In this document: positions 45,486-57,342 of the stretch, one piece after another | How positions within the stretch are numbered: the stretch's first letter is position 1 | Layout of the letters: each line of letters opens with the position of its first letter | NCBI GenBank assembly: GCA_020726505.1 | Contig: JAHLEZ010000007.1 | Span: 62,001-126,000, forward strand | Length of the DNA stretch: 64,000 nucleotides | Direction: 5' to 3' | From: Leptodontidium sp. MPI-SDFR-AT-0119 | Lineage: Eukaryota > Ascomycota > Leotiomycetes > Helotiales > Leptodontidiaceae | Notes under the pieces: generated by a model | The model's database searches: none | What the model was told of the DNA's origin: nothing | Seen by the model: the letters and a program-made list of their open reading frames with translations, nothing else | Position numbers and translations under genes: made by a program

Positions 45486-46360
45486 CTAATGATTATAGGG
45501 AGAGTAATACGGTGCATCGAGCTGGATGTCATCGTTGATCGTGTAGAGGCATCGAACCGAATAGGGATGGCGAGGCTTCAGGGGCAGGTTGCTAAAGTCA
45601 TCTGGCAGGGAAGGAGTCTTGATGGGTTGAATGTATGGTGGAGTTAAACACTCAGAGCTCAACACCAGTGATGCCAACTGCTCAGAGAGTTTGTCGATGG
45701 TACCCACACTGCACTGGATGTTGTATTCATAGTTTCGAACCAGTGAGCCGATCAAGAACTTGTTTAGAAACAAGCGTGTGTGCAAGACGTTCGTTGATAT
45801 CATCAAGTTCGCCCTCCAATTCCTCTTTCTCCAATTCACACTGCTCGAGATGACCTTTCGGAACCATCTCCTCCTCGCCACTCTCAGAAGTTGCTGCCCG
45901 GCCAGACGTGGGAGGAAGGATTTGCTTGGGCATTTGTGGGGAATCGGGCATTGGAATAGACTTCTTGGGGGGCGCCGTAGAGGGGATGTCGGTGGTACGG
46001 ATGAAGATCTTGATGGTCGGCGAGCTGAGAAATTGCTTCAACTGGCAGTCTAATTCTCTTTGCAGGGTCCAACTGAAGATGGAGAGAGTCGACGAAGGTA
46101 GCAGTGGGCTGAATCAAATCGCATACGCTCTTCGCCGACCAGTCTGTCACCGTATTACCCAGGAGAAACTGTCTGCAGTTCGTCGCGATTTCGGCCAGGA
46201 CATCTATGAAATGCGCCGCCTGTGAGTGCTGGCTGCTGGCCGGTAACGAGATGGATCCGAATTCAGTAGATATGATATCTCGTACTGGCTGGTCTCCCCT
46301 GATCTTTCTAGCTTTTGCTAGGAGTTCTGCAAGGCCCTTATTACTAACAATACCCAAAGC
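45486..46360 (-). pseudogene. Uncertain coding region, probably frameshifted
   Basis: Three overlapping minus-strand frames form what looks like one protein. The first is a helical part (46357 onward: IRGDQPVRDIISTEFGSISL ... DSLHLQLDP). The second is a Pro-rich linker with an acidic coiled coil (VPKGHLEQCELEKEELEGEL ... DDINERLAHTL). The third is RNYEYNIQCSVGTIDKLSEQ down to a stop at 45486. The joins (near 46075 and 45770) lack clean splice sites and the first frame has no ATG. It may be a decayed gene or one with exons I could not resolve. Family unknown. Confidence 0.3.
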
Positions 46361-46529
46361 TCTTGACTTTCCTTTTCTATCTATTTAACTTGAGCAAAGC
46401 GGTGTGGCTGGCAGATCATCCACATCCTCAGCAAATCCAACTTCAAATGATCCTGCACATGGGAAAAACAAAGAAGGTTATACCCTGTTTCTACCTCATA
46501 AATTCACTGAATTATTGTCGTCGCTACTT

Positions 46530-47390
46530 CTACGACTTCAGAATTCCATTTTGCTCCAACCATGCCTCACACATCAACGGCCATCTCGAAACTGGTAAAT
46601 CAGGAGTATCAATACCGAAGCCATGTGGTGCATCAGCAAAAACGTGCAACTCCACCACGCCTCCAGCCTTCGTGATACCCTCGCTCAACCGATAGGCGTT
46701 GACAACAGGGACAATTGGATCATTCCCAGAATACACAATAAATGTTGGGGGTGGTGGAGAGACAAGCTGGACATCTGGCTGGACAATGTTGTACAGTTCC
46801 TGTTTCTCTGGTGGCGCAAGGGGTGCCTTGTCCGGAATGATAGTACGGCCAACCGCATTTGTAGAGATTGGGCCGTATCCAATAATTGCGAATGTTGGTT
46901 TCGGGGTGGTTTCTGTGCTGTTGGGATATTTCCAGGAAGTGGGGTATCCAGCCAAAAGTGCAGCAGCCAGATGCCCACCAGATGATAACCCACAGATCCC
47001 CAGGCCCTTCGTTGCGAGCCCGGTATCTTCAATCAACCGCAGTGAGCGACGAGCATCATCTACTGGAGCTTGAGCACCCGTTTTAGCTGTCGGGAAGCGA
47101 TGGACAAGGACAAATGCGTTGAATCCAAGAGTCGTGAGCCAGAGTGCGACGGCTACGCCTTCTCTGCCAACCATCAGCTCGACATAGCCACCTCCTCCCA
47201 AAATTAATACTGCCCGGCCGTTTGGTTTGGGTGACTTGTAGCCGAACAACCATGGTCGTGAGACTTCCTTGATGACGCCGTTGATGTGTGTTGGTTCCTT
47301 CTGCTCTTGAAGAGTGAAGGCGCCTTCGGATGGCTCGACATCCCAAAGGGGCAAAGCGAGATCAGCGCCAAATGGCAATGTTGAATTCAT
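46530..47390 (-). CDS. Alpha/beta-hydrolase (BD-FAE / acetyl-esterase-like)
   Basis: A single exon of 286 residues without a signal peptide. The oxyanion-hole strand LILGGGGYVEL (62-72) is followed by the nucleophile elbow GLSSG with Ser136, then Asp224 (SGNDPIVPV) and His256 (DAPHGFG), a complete catalytic triad in the expected order. The HFxDAPHGFG ending and the short N-terminus match the BD-FAE/Axe2-type acetyl-esterases that remove acetyl groups from carbohydrates. Here the protein appears cytosolic. It lies beside a secreted GH3 glucosidase on the same strand with only 404 bp between, which would suit plant-polysaccharide use, but co-regulation is not shown. Confidence 0.85.
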   Translation of the reverse strand: MNSTLPFGADLALPLWDVEPSEGAFTLQEQKEPTHINGVIKEVSRPWLFGYKSPKPNGRAVLILGGGGYVELMVGREGVAVALWLTTLGFNAFVLVHRFPTAKTGAQAPVDDARRSLRLIEDTGLATKGLGICGLSSGGHLAAALLAGYPTSWKYPNSTETTPKPTFAIIGYGPISTNAVGRTIIPDKAPLAPPEKQELYNIVQPDVQLVSPPPPTFIVYSGNDPIVPVVNAYRLSEGITKAGGVVELHVFADAPHGFGIDTPDLPVSRWPLMCEAWLEQNGILKS

Positions 47391-47794
47391 TTCACTTGTT
47401 GCCTGAGCGTGACAGCTTTGGTTTGAGGGTAATAGCAGAGAGGAAAGGGATGAGCGTTAATATATACGATTTCCGCTCGGTGATATATACGCCGAGTTGC
47501 CGAGAGCAACTTTAAACTGACTTCATCCACCTTAGTCCTCGCGATGGGGCAGGAGGAAAAGAACTTCAGTGTACATGTACATATAGTATATCGCATACTT
47601 ATGTGTGGGTGAATCACAGCCATCAACTAGTGGGGTCCTGTAGTTTGGGCTTCCCCCATTTTTGAACCTCCGACGAGATTTTGAATAACCTCGGAGCCCC
47701 TTTCCAAGGGCATGATGGTGGAGAAGCTATTTCATGGTATGGGGCACTTGAAAGTTGAGAGCTTCCTCGAAGCTACTAACTGCATTTAATCCTC
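47391..47794. other. Promoter-side gap of the hydrolase gene
   Basis: The 404 bp between the hydrolase start and the GH3 stop shows no gene and no obvious element. Confidence 0.6.
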
Positions 47795-50294
47795 TCAACC
47801 CACAGTCAAGGTTGCATTCGCCCTGAAATCTGCACTCGAACTTCCAACCAAGATCAAAAAGTCCCCTGGTTCCACAACATACTTCATCCTAATATCCCAC
47901 AATCCCAGTTTCTGCACATCCACAGGGATACTCACCGTCACAGACTTCCCAGCTTTCACCATGACTTTCGAGAATCCCTTCAACTGAATGTTTGGCACAA
48001 CAACAGATGTCATCAAATCTTTCACATACAGCTGCACAACTTCCATCCCATCTCTAGTGGAGTTGTTCGTGATCTTCACCGTCGCGGTGATTGAATCCGT
48101 AGCTGTGACGTTTGTCTTTGACAATTTGAAGTCCGAGTAGACGAAAGTGGAGTAAGATTTGCCATAGCCGAACTCGTACAATGGCATCGGGGAGTTCAAA
48201 ACGTACGCGGAACCAAACTCCAAAGTCCCATTTGGATACTCTCGACCCGCTGCAGTTCCTCGGCCACTGTTTAAGTAGTCGTAGTAGATAGGCAGTGTGC
48301 CAACATCGTAGGGAAATCCGACGGACAATTTCCCGCTAGGGTTGACAGTCCCAAAAAGCACATCAGCAAGCGCATTGCCACCCTCCTCAGATGGATAAAA
48401 TTGTTGGACCAGTGCCGACGCATCCGTTGAGATCCATGATTCTGTGATTGGTTTCCCAGATGAGAAGACGACGACGGTGGGTTTTCCAGTGTCAATGATC
48501 GCTTTGACGAGATGTGGCATGGCACCAACCAGGTTCAGTGATGCAACATCGATATGCTCACCGGTCGTAGCATTCAATCCTTGCCAGAGCTGAAGTTGAT
48601 CACGCTGGAAGGGTTAGTTGCGTTCTCGAAGGAACAGAGAGTACTTGCCGACCAGGTTCCAACCACCACGACAGCGACGTCTGCAGCGGAAGCAGTTTTG
48701 ATCGCTTCGGCGAATCCAGACTGGTCATTCGACCATCGTTCGCATCCTTTAGCATATGTGACGACTAACTTGTCAGTAATCTCTTCAAGGATCTGTTGGT
48801 TCAAGAGCTCACCTCCTTTGCTTGCAGCTTTTATTCCGTCCAATGGAGTGACCCCTCGATATTGACTGCCGTTCACGACATAATCTCCGTACTACCAACC
48901 AAGTTAGCGATGGTCGCCCAAAGCCTGAATTAAACTCACATTCATGTATCCATGAGCCATTGGACCGATCACCGCCACCTTGGCTTTCTTTGACAGTGGA
49001 AGAACATTGTTGTGATTCTCCAGAAGAATGATTGATTCGGCATCAAGCTCCCTCGCAAGAGCAACGTTCTCCTTAGTATGGATCTTTGACGCTGCTTTGT
49101 TGGCTGGAACCGCCAAGTACGGGTTTTCGAATAACCCCATGGCGAATTTTGCTCTCAGGAGCCGTGAAACCGCTGTGTCAACAATATTGATACTCAGCTT
49201 TCCGTCCTTGACCAATTTTGGAATGGTGGCGAAGTTGTACGATCCCCCTCCCATCTCAACGTCATTTCCAGATGGTAGCGCGTACATAGTAACCGCTTCC
49301 TTATCAATCGGCTTCTCCTTGCACATTTTAAACGCATTGCACAGACGATCTGTTCCACCAGCATCACTTGTAACCCAGTACTTGTAACCCCACTCATCTC
49401 TCAAGATATCAGTCAACACGTGATGATTTGCAACGAGAGCCACACCGTCGTAGTCCGAGTACGCGGACATGATTGCGTAGACACCGGCATCTATGATTTG
49501 GCGCTTGTACGATGGCAGGTATGTTGTTCGAAGTTCTCTTTCTCCGCCGTGCGTTGGACCCACGTTCAGACCTTGCTCTGGATTTCCAAATGCAGCGAAA
49601 TGTTTTACCATTGCACTGACATTTCCACTTTGCATGCCTGTCTCTGATGTGAGTCGAATAGCCACCTCTCTTCAAAGGGTCACTCACCAACAATGTATGA
49701 GTATCCCATCTCTCCAGAGAGAAATCCATCCTCGCTGAAAGTCTCTTCTACCCTTCCATATCTCAGCTCCCTGGCCAAGTCTCCCAAAGGAGCAAAGATC
49801 TGGTTGACTCCAAGGGCAAGTGCTTCCTGAGCGATGGCAGCACCCATCTTCTCGATCAACTTGGGATTCCAGGAGCATCCTTGGGCGATGGGAGAATTGA
49901 AGATGGTTGCGTTTCCAATGAGAAAGCCATGAATACCTTCACTCTGTACCAATGCAGGTATCCCAAGGGTGGTGTTGTGAATTAGATAGTCTTGGGCTTT
50001 CTTCACCCCTTCGGCGATCCATTGTTGAGGTACAGGGTATCCGACATAGAACTGGCCAGCTCTATTAGCCATGTTCCAGGCGAGACCTGTTGCATTGAAC
50101 TCATTGGTCGTGGTGTTGATCCAATTCGAGATGTCTCCTTGGATGAGTTGCGCTGTCTTCTCTTCGATCGTCATACGGGAGAGTAAGTCCGCAACCCTGT
50201 CATCGACACTAGCTTTCGGGTCTTTGTACAGTGGCTTGACATCTGCGGCAACAGCTGCCGAGAGGATAAGGTATCCTGCTGCAAGAAACTTCAT
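47795..50294 (-). CDS. Secreted glycoside hydrolase family 3 (beta-glucosidase type)
   Basis: Exons 50294-49688, 49643-48940, 48891-48649 and 48604-47795 give 787 residues. Introns are 44, 48 and 44 bp; the third is GC-AG (donor GCAAGT), and using it restores WSRDQLQLWQGLNATTG. There is a signal peptide (MKFLAAGYLILSAAVAA), then an N-terminal TIM-barrel with RMTIEEKTAQL, EGIHGF, KHFAAFG and the nucleophile Asp296 in YWVTSDAGGTDR. The alpha/beta sandwich (VAVIGPMAHGYMN ... VAVVVVGTWS ... VVVFSSGKP) and a C-terminal fibronectin-III-like domain (PLYEFGYGKSYSTF ... KGFSKVMVKAGKS) follow. GH3 enzymes remove terminal beta-glucose or related sugars. Substrate cannot be read from motifs; the SDAGG variant in place of the common SDW suggests a distinct subgroup. 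Confidence 0.93.
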
Positions 50295-51691
50295 GTTGAA
50301 AGGAATGTGTTCAAAGGGTTGACTTATTGCTTCGAAATCGGCAGTCCTGGTTATTATTATATTTTACTCGACATCCCATGGAACCCCGCTGCGCAGCAAC
50401 ATGGTCTCTATCATTTCGCAAATTGGACCTGCAAGATGACGAGAAGAGAAGGAATCTGCTGTTGTTATCCTTGTCGTTCATAACTTAGAGTTAAGGAGTT
50501 CACGTCAATTGGTATTTCGACCGGGGAATCCCCGCACTTACAGCGGAGTCTAGGCATGATCGGCCCGTTACGTAGAAATTTAGGTTTTGGTTCCAGGCCA
50601 AGCTTGATGAAGATCCAAAGATCGAACCATAGAAGAGAGGTGAGTCGTGGAAAGAGCCTCGTACCTGGCGTCTTCATCTCATGTCGGAAGAATATTTCTG
50701 CGATGGTATTATCCATTTACCCCTCCCCCTGAGCAAGCCGAGATCCGTGGATCTAAGCGGGCCAATCGGAGGGCGCGTTCATGTAAATACCCCTCATTCG
50801 CGAGCATTTATCCAACTCAATGCACGCATCTCTGCAAAAAACCTGTCAACTTGATGTGTTAGATTTCACTTCCAAAAATATTCTTACATCCGCCGAGGTG
50901 GTAGATAGCAGAATGTGGGGACCCTTTCTGAACCGTTTGTGATTCCACGTCGCAGATCATCCCACCTCCCTGTGAGCCGACGTGAGATGATTGATGACAT
51001 AATGGAGTCTCATTTTCATTTCCCTTCAACAACAAAGTTTTCTGCCAAGGATTCATTTTCAGATCATCCAGTCCCGCAAGACCAATCTCCTTCGCTCGAA
51101 TCCCTCATATCTGTTCCGCACGGTAAAGAGCTTCAAGTCGTCGAGAGCAGCCTCAGGCAATGATATAGCTCTTCTCCACAGCCCGATCCTTTCCATTCAT
51201 CCCCGAATATGATCTTCCGTGGGATAGCAGAGGAAGCTAGCTCAAGAAGGAATGAAGGTGTAGCTAAGCAAGGAACTTTCCGGGAGGAGGCAAATCTAGA
51301 GTGGAAGGTTGTATAGATGGCAGATATTCTGTGTGGACTTTGCCAACGAGATCGCCAAGAGAGGGATATCCTAACGAGAACTTCAGCTGCCGGATGTACC
51401 AGGACAGCGTTCAGCTCAAGCAAACACGCAGAAATCGACATCTGTATGAACGGCCCCCACTGACGGTCGAGCGATGGTAACGTTCTCGACATGCGTCGGA
51501 ATATAAATGGGCAGAACAATTCCTCCACGATGAGCAAAAAGCAACTACAACCCAGCAAGACGAACTCTTAGATGAAGAGAAAAGCTGCGAGGTAATTTTC
51601 AGAGATGTAAATTTCAAATCTGTGGGCCAATCCGTTGGTATATATGCATGTATCTATCCTATCCAACTCCTGACCATGCTAAAAACGCCAA
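50295..51691. other. Intergenic, nothing recognised
   Basis: About 1.4 kb between the GH3 start and the OPT transporter stop. A minus-strand frame at 51558-51133 is open but starts with TTG and has no motif. Confidence 0.5.
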
Positions 51692-54600
51692 TTACCAAGT
51701 ATCCGGACCAAAATGTTGACCCTCAGGGACGACTTTCCAAGGACACGCATTCCAATCACAGCCCCTCTTGTAAATCTCCGTGCCCCACCACCTGAATCCC
51801 TCCATCAATCCTGGGTACACGAATCCAAAGAATACAGTCACCAGCCCGAAAGCCAGACCCGAGTCTAGAGCCGCACTGAGCGTCATGGTGTATTTCGCCC
51901 ACCAAGCCCCTGCTCTCCGGCGAATCACATAATTGAAGACGTAGCAGACGAGAGCCCAGACCGAGAAGTTGAGGCCTGTGGCTGGAGGGATCCAGCTGAG
52001 GGAGCCGAAGAGCACGGGGAGATTGATCTTGCGGACAATATTGCCTTTCTTGTTGCGGGCATAAAGCCAGAGGATTATTGGGGCGATGGCACCGATTGGG
52101 AAGCACCACACAAGAGCGTGGTATGTTGCGTTTGGGCCGAAGAATTCCTTGGGTCCTACGACGCCCCAAAGAATGCTGCCGTTGAAATGGACACGGGCTA
52201 GAGGGCAGACGAACCCATTCACAGCATTTGGGGTGCAGATTCTGGGGACGTTGGCGAACATCCAGTTGAGGACAATGATCTGGGTGATTGATGAAACGAC
52301 CGTTGCGGCCATTTGAACCGAGAAGAGGATCCGCGGTGGGATCTTCATGTAGTGGCCGAGCTTCAAATCGGCGGAGAATTTGATCCCTTGTGCTGATGAG
52401 ATGTAGCCGTAAGTGACAAAGACCATGTTGGCCACGGGTCTCCCAGGGAAAACAGCACCACAAACGAGTTGACAGATCAAGTATATGCTGCTTTGTTGAT
52501 TCGTGATGGCCATGACAATACCGATTGGGATGAAGAGAATTGAACATATCCCCAGAGCGAGGAGAAGTCCATACCATGGAAGATGCACAGGATAACTAGA
52601 CAAGTTAGATCGAACTCCCTGGAGCTGGATCACTTACTATTCAACCACGAACATACCCACGGCGGTCATGCTCACAAATGTGACCAAATACCAACTCATT
52701 GGTGCATCTTTATACCTCTTCATCAATCGGTTGTGGACATCCTCTTGGCTGATGATGTTCTCCATGTTCGAATCAGATCTTCGTAATGGTCCACCATCTC
52801 CATTCAGTGGCTTATATGCTGGCTTCGACTCTCCTCCCGCTTCCTTCAATGACCTTGACCACTGCCTCCAGATATCCTTTCCGTGCCAACAGGCAGTATG
52901 TGTCAGAAGAGATGCCAGAGCAGCAAATTGCAGTCCATAGCTGAGGACATAAGTGATGGGCAAATATACCCTGCTATATTTGTGATATGCTTCGCTGTCG
53001 AATAAAAAGTCATCCGTCAAGATCTTGCTGACATCGTAAATCTTCCCGGTATTGTCGAAGACGGCCGAAGAAAGAATTGGCATATACGATGAGAAAAAGA
53101 GGTTCTTGTAATATGCGATAGGAGCGACAATCCACATGACAATCACAAGACCTCCAACAACATTCATGGCAGCCCAGAAAGGAGTGAGAAGTGGAGATCC
53201 GATATATGCAATCTGTGCCCAATCAAAGGTGACCGGAAAGAGGCCAAGCCCAGAAGCCACACCAAACAGATTGGCAACCACCACATTCTTTGGGAAGAAC
53301 CACGTAACAACACTGAAATAGCTCAGTGCTGGCATGAGGAGCCCCGGGAGAAAGTAAAATGCAAACGATGATGCCCAGACGATGAAGAAGAACTTCCACC
53401 GACTAATCTTCCATCCATTTGCAACCGTATTCTCCTCCTTGTGCAGTGTTGTAAACATGGCCGCAGACATCAATGTTCCCGGCCAAATCATTCCTCCAGG
53501 TCGTACTAGAAACCTCCTCGTCAATCCAGCAAATGTGTATCCGAGGATCTGTGTGGACAGAATCAGAAGTAGCTGATATGTAATGCTGACTTCCTGATTG
53601 TAGAAATGTGTTTGTTCCACAATCACGTCCGTAGCAAATGCAAACCCAAAAGAGACATTGCTGCTAATATAAACACAGCTATGCTCCTTCTCATTCCACC
53701 TCCCTTGTCCCAACCATAGCCTCAGCCGTCTCCATCTCCCCTTGTGTTCATAACTCGTGTGTGTTCCGTTGGAGATCTTGAAGCCGTCTAAAAATTCCTC
53801 AACTGGGTCATCTCTTCGTTTCAAAACTCGATCCCACAATAAACCGAGAGGATGTACTAGTAACAATGCAATAACTGGTGTAATCGAGACGCTGGGGTAT
53901 CGTAAAGAAAAGAAAAGATTTGTTGAAGATCCGAGTATGGCAAATAAGAGGGACAGCACCCACATTCGAGGGGTATTGATCGAGAGGGTTGTGTTATCTA
54001 CGGCAGATACGGAGGCCCGAACCTGGGCATATGGAGAATTGTCTGGGGGATCTTCCTCGTTGGTCGTAGAAGCATCGTCTATTACGTCCTCCGAAGAGTC
54101 TGCAGAATCCGCAGAATCCTGTTCTGTATTGGGAATCGGTATTCCTCCTTTCCCCAGCCGGCGCTCCAGCGGCACATCCTCATCATCTGTTGAATTCCTC
54201 TGTCTTGCGTTCGAAGATCTCCTGCGTGTTGAATCCCCGGACTTGGAGCCAATAGTGCCTGAGCTTATGGTATTCCTCAACCTGGATTCCTTCCTCCGGC
54301 CTTCCTTCTTCCTTATATCCACATCGTCATCGTCACTGTTCTCTGTGGAAGTCCCCACGGGGACGGCGCCATACGAGCCTGTGCCAAAGCCTGGCGCGGA
54401 CCGCAAAAGGAGGGGTGCTTTGGACATCAGTCCTGCGAGCCTGCGGAGAGGATGTAGTCCTATAAATTGTGTATCGTCTGTGGTCTCATCGTTGGCACTG
54501 TCTCGAATGTGCTGTCGAAGGAGGGCACTGGTAGATTCGGGGTCGAGTTCTTCGTCGTCGTCGTTTCGAGAGTCATACCCGGGGGCAGTGGAGGTGGAAG

Positions 54601-54781
54601 GAGAGAGAGTAGAGAGTGGGATATCTCTGCCTTCTATATTCGAGGAAGAGGCAGAGGCAGAGGCAGAGACATGACTGGTGTGACTGGACGTGGGCGTGGG
54701 AGTATGAGTGGGAGTATGACTATGAGCTGAGGAATGGGGCGTTGTCGAAGAAGAGGACGAGGGGGTCGCGCGGGATGGCAT
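51692..54781 (-). CDS. OPT-family oligopeptide transporter
   Basis: Exons 54781-52638 and 52595-51692 with a 42-bp intron give 1,015 residues, and the junction reads FVVEYYPVHLPWYG. The first ~240 residues are a Ser/Thr/Asp-rich, probably disordered cytosolic tail (long Ser runs, DDDDVDIRKKEGRRKE). The core then opens with NSPYAQVRASV, the OPT entry motif, followed by about 14-16 membrane segments (WVLSLLFAILGSSTNLFFSL, FIVWASSFAFYFLPGLLMPA, LFGVASGLGLFPVTFDW), and late AYRYP-type text GRPVANMVFVTYGYISSAQG. OPT proteins import small peptides, glutathione or metal chelates with protons across the plasma or vacuolar membrane. Substrate is unknown here; the long tail suggests post-translational control. 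Confidence 0.9.
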
Positions 54782-54980
54782 CTGCAGGTGAGCGTAACCA
54801 GCAAAAGGGACCTAGGGCAAGAACCAGGACAGGCAAGTCACTGCGGAGTGGAGGAGTTTGGGTTGAGCGTTGCACACCTGTGCTGTCCTGTCTGTCTGGA
54901 CAAGTTTGAGCTGCCTGTTTGATCTTGGGAGGCGATTGGATTGGATAGGATGGGTAGGATGTGGGATGGATCGATCGGAT

Positions 54981-55007
54981 TAGATTGATTGATTGATTGA
55001 TTGATTG
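54981..55007. repeat. (GATT)n microsatellite
   Basis: Tandem GATT units follow GGATTA, then change into GACT units. It lies 200 bp upstream of the OPT start, in its likely 5' leader or promoter. Confidence 0.85.
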
Positions 55008-55453
55008 ACTGACTTGACTAGATGGCGGGGCTGACAAAATAAACTGGCCTATGCAGTGAGGGGAGTGACAGAGTTCCAAGGGTGCGTCAGGGGGAAGGGA
55101 GGGACCGCTGTGGTGGGTTGCGTTCGGTTGGGTTGGTTGGTGCGTCCTGGTGGGCTTACAGCAGTGGCGTGTTATGTAGAAGCAGAAGTACGAGGTATGC
55201 TGTGCGTGGCTGGGCACTACAGGGCAGTACAGGCAGCAGCTGGGGAGAAATAGCGGCTGATCGTCCTTTCCAGCGCCCTACAGGCTCCCTATTCGCAGAG
55301 TCACAACACTATCCAGATTCATGAGATTTCAGGGTTGACTGTTCAACGCCCCTACACTTCGTAAAAATTGTACCCGTCTGTCTGTCATTGAAACTGACAA
55401 CGGTGCAGAATCTGCATCATCGGGAAGTATAATTGTAGTTCTGAGGCTTGCTT

Positions 55454-55485
55454 CCCTGCACTGCACTGCACTGCACTGCGCTGCA
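55454..55485. repeat. (CTGCA)n microsatellite
   Basis: Consecutive CTGCA units, with one CTGCG variant near the end. A related GCTGCGCTG stretch occurs about 85 bp further on. Confidence 0.85.
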
Positions 55486-57342
55486 CAACTGCAGCGGCCA
55501 GAGCGGAAATAGATGGCATTGGCTTCAAACTCTACGTAGTACCGACCTTGACCAGCGGCGAGCACTGCGCTGCGCTGTGACACCACTGACCCTGCACGAT
55601 CACGATTATCAGCGGTCGCTCCCACGCCGAGCCGCTAGAAAGTGGAGAAAGCCGGTTATCTGATGGAAAAGATTACATACAGGACAGATCGGGATTGTGG
55701 CCTCCTGCTCGAGATATATATGCTTTTCCGCTGTTGCCGCTGTCTCTTTTTCTGCAGGCAGTTGGCTGTTGGCTGTTGGGAAGCTACTGCACTACCTAGG
55801 TAAGTAAGTATGAGAATATCACCAGACGTGAGGTGGTTATTTATCAATCTGTGTGTGGGTAGAACTAAGCAGTGTATTAGGATTGTTCCGACCGAATCTG
55901 ACTTTTCGTCTTTTCTTTTTTCTTCCTCCGTCGATCTTGTGTGAGGGAGGATCTTGGTCACCACAGCGCAAATCGATTCGATTCGTGGGCCATGCTGTGG
56001 AAGGTTAGACGGGCGTCTGCACACTGCAAGCTGCAGCAGCACATCTGAATTGAACCGAACCTGGTCAAAGTGGGCTGAGGCGTATCGATTTCAGTAGAGT
56101 CCACAGATGGGAAGGGACCAGTTAGGAGGGTTGGATTTCAAATGTTGACATCGCTTCGGCTCTGGTCTTGGCTGGATTTATCCACATATGTATGGAGTAT
56201 GTTGTTCTGTGTTTGGAGGGCACGGTAAGCAAGTGCTGAGCAACTCTATGACCGAACCAGGATGCAGCTCATGTTGTACAGTATCTGCTCCTGGTCATCG
56301 GTTCATACAAAGGAAAAGTTTTACTGTTGTTCCGCACAGTACAACGCGAATCATCTGGAGGTTGGGATTCCCATGTTTCTCAAATCGAGAACCCCGCCGT
56401 CAAACGTGGGGGTCACTCTGCGGAGCGATCTTTTTATTTTCATATGACTGCTTGCTTCAGGGCATGCTCTGTACGTTACATTCCTTGCATATCAATCCCA
56501 TATAAATCCGTTTTGTTCGACAATTGCAAATATAATCCCTCTAGAATCCTGTCTTCAAAGCAAAACGCCGTGAGAAACACGGGTACTCCCACTTCTTCCC
56601 TGTCAATCTTCACCCCTCCTCACAAACCCCTGATCCCTCCAACAATGACGAAATCAAGACCCTTCGTTGTCCACGATCTAAATAAGGTTAAATCTTCTCC
56701 TACTCAGCGGGTCTGATCAGGCTAGACGTCGGAGAAGAATTTCTTCTTCTCCTTTTCTACACCGCCAAGTAGCGGGAGGGATTGTGCTGGGTATTTAAGG
56801 TCAGATTCAAGAGAGATACCTTAGAGATGGAGACTGCTCTCTATATCCAAGGGGAGGATGTGACGGGAAGGTGTACAATGATGGGAGAGCTAGAGAGATG
56901 CGAGCTGGGGGGACTGATTGTTTGGATATATTCAACGCGGTTAGGTTGCGGCCGGGTACTTTTCCCTGTCCCCCCTCATCAGTATTTCGTGTGGCAGAGG
57001 ACTGCTTCTTGAATTTTGTTGCCGTTGCAGGTTCTCGTTATCCGCAACAAGCCAGAAGTCCAGAGTATAGGAATGCATCAAGGTTACGAGACCGGCTATT
57101 ATTCTCACTATTTTGTTTATACTACGATGAGGCTTAAGCACAATACCCAGCAGCGACGCAGCTCCTCCATTTCTGCAACTCGAAACTATGCAAGTTGCAC
57201 CATTATCAAATACATTCAATCGCTTTTGGCATTAGCAAGATATTTTTCATGACCTGAGCGGCCTACTGCACATCTTCCTACTGTCCTCCCGTCGAAATAT
57301 TTCGCACGCGTCCTCGATCCTTGTTCCCCAGCCCAATCTTCA

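Larger units (their letters stand above)
54782..57342. other. Long intergenic region with simple repeats
   Basis: A 2.5-kb gap between divergent-side flanks of the OPT and GPCR genes. It contains a (GATT)n run at about 54981-55007 and a (CTGCA)n run at about 55454-55485. A 23-codon frame at 56645 (MTKSRPFVVHDLNK) follows a pyrimidine-rich stretch and could be a short upstream exon, but I could not extend it. Confidence 0.5.

Noticed and set aside
51133..51558. 141-codon minus frame near the OPT 3' end
   Set aside because: TTG start, no domain pattern; considered chance.
51756..52577. 273-codon minus frame
   Set aside because: Overlaps the OPT second exon in another frame. It lacks membrane segments, while the OPT frame has them and splices correctly.
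53757..54674. 305-codon open frame on the plus strand
   Set aside because: It is exactly antisense to the Ser/Asp-rich tail of the OPT transporter; its Ser-rich text is a shadow of low-complexity codons, with no motif of its own.
56645..56716. 23-codon frame MTKSRPFVVHDLNK...
   Set aside because: Good ATG context after a pyrimidine tract, but no following exon could be joined; kept only as a note in the intergenic entry.
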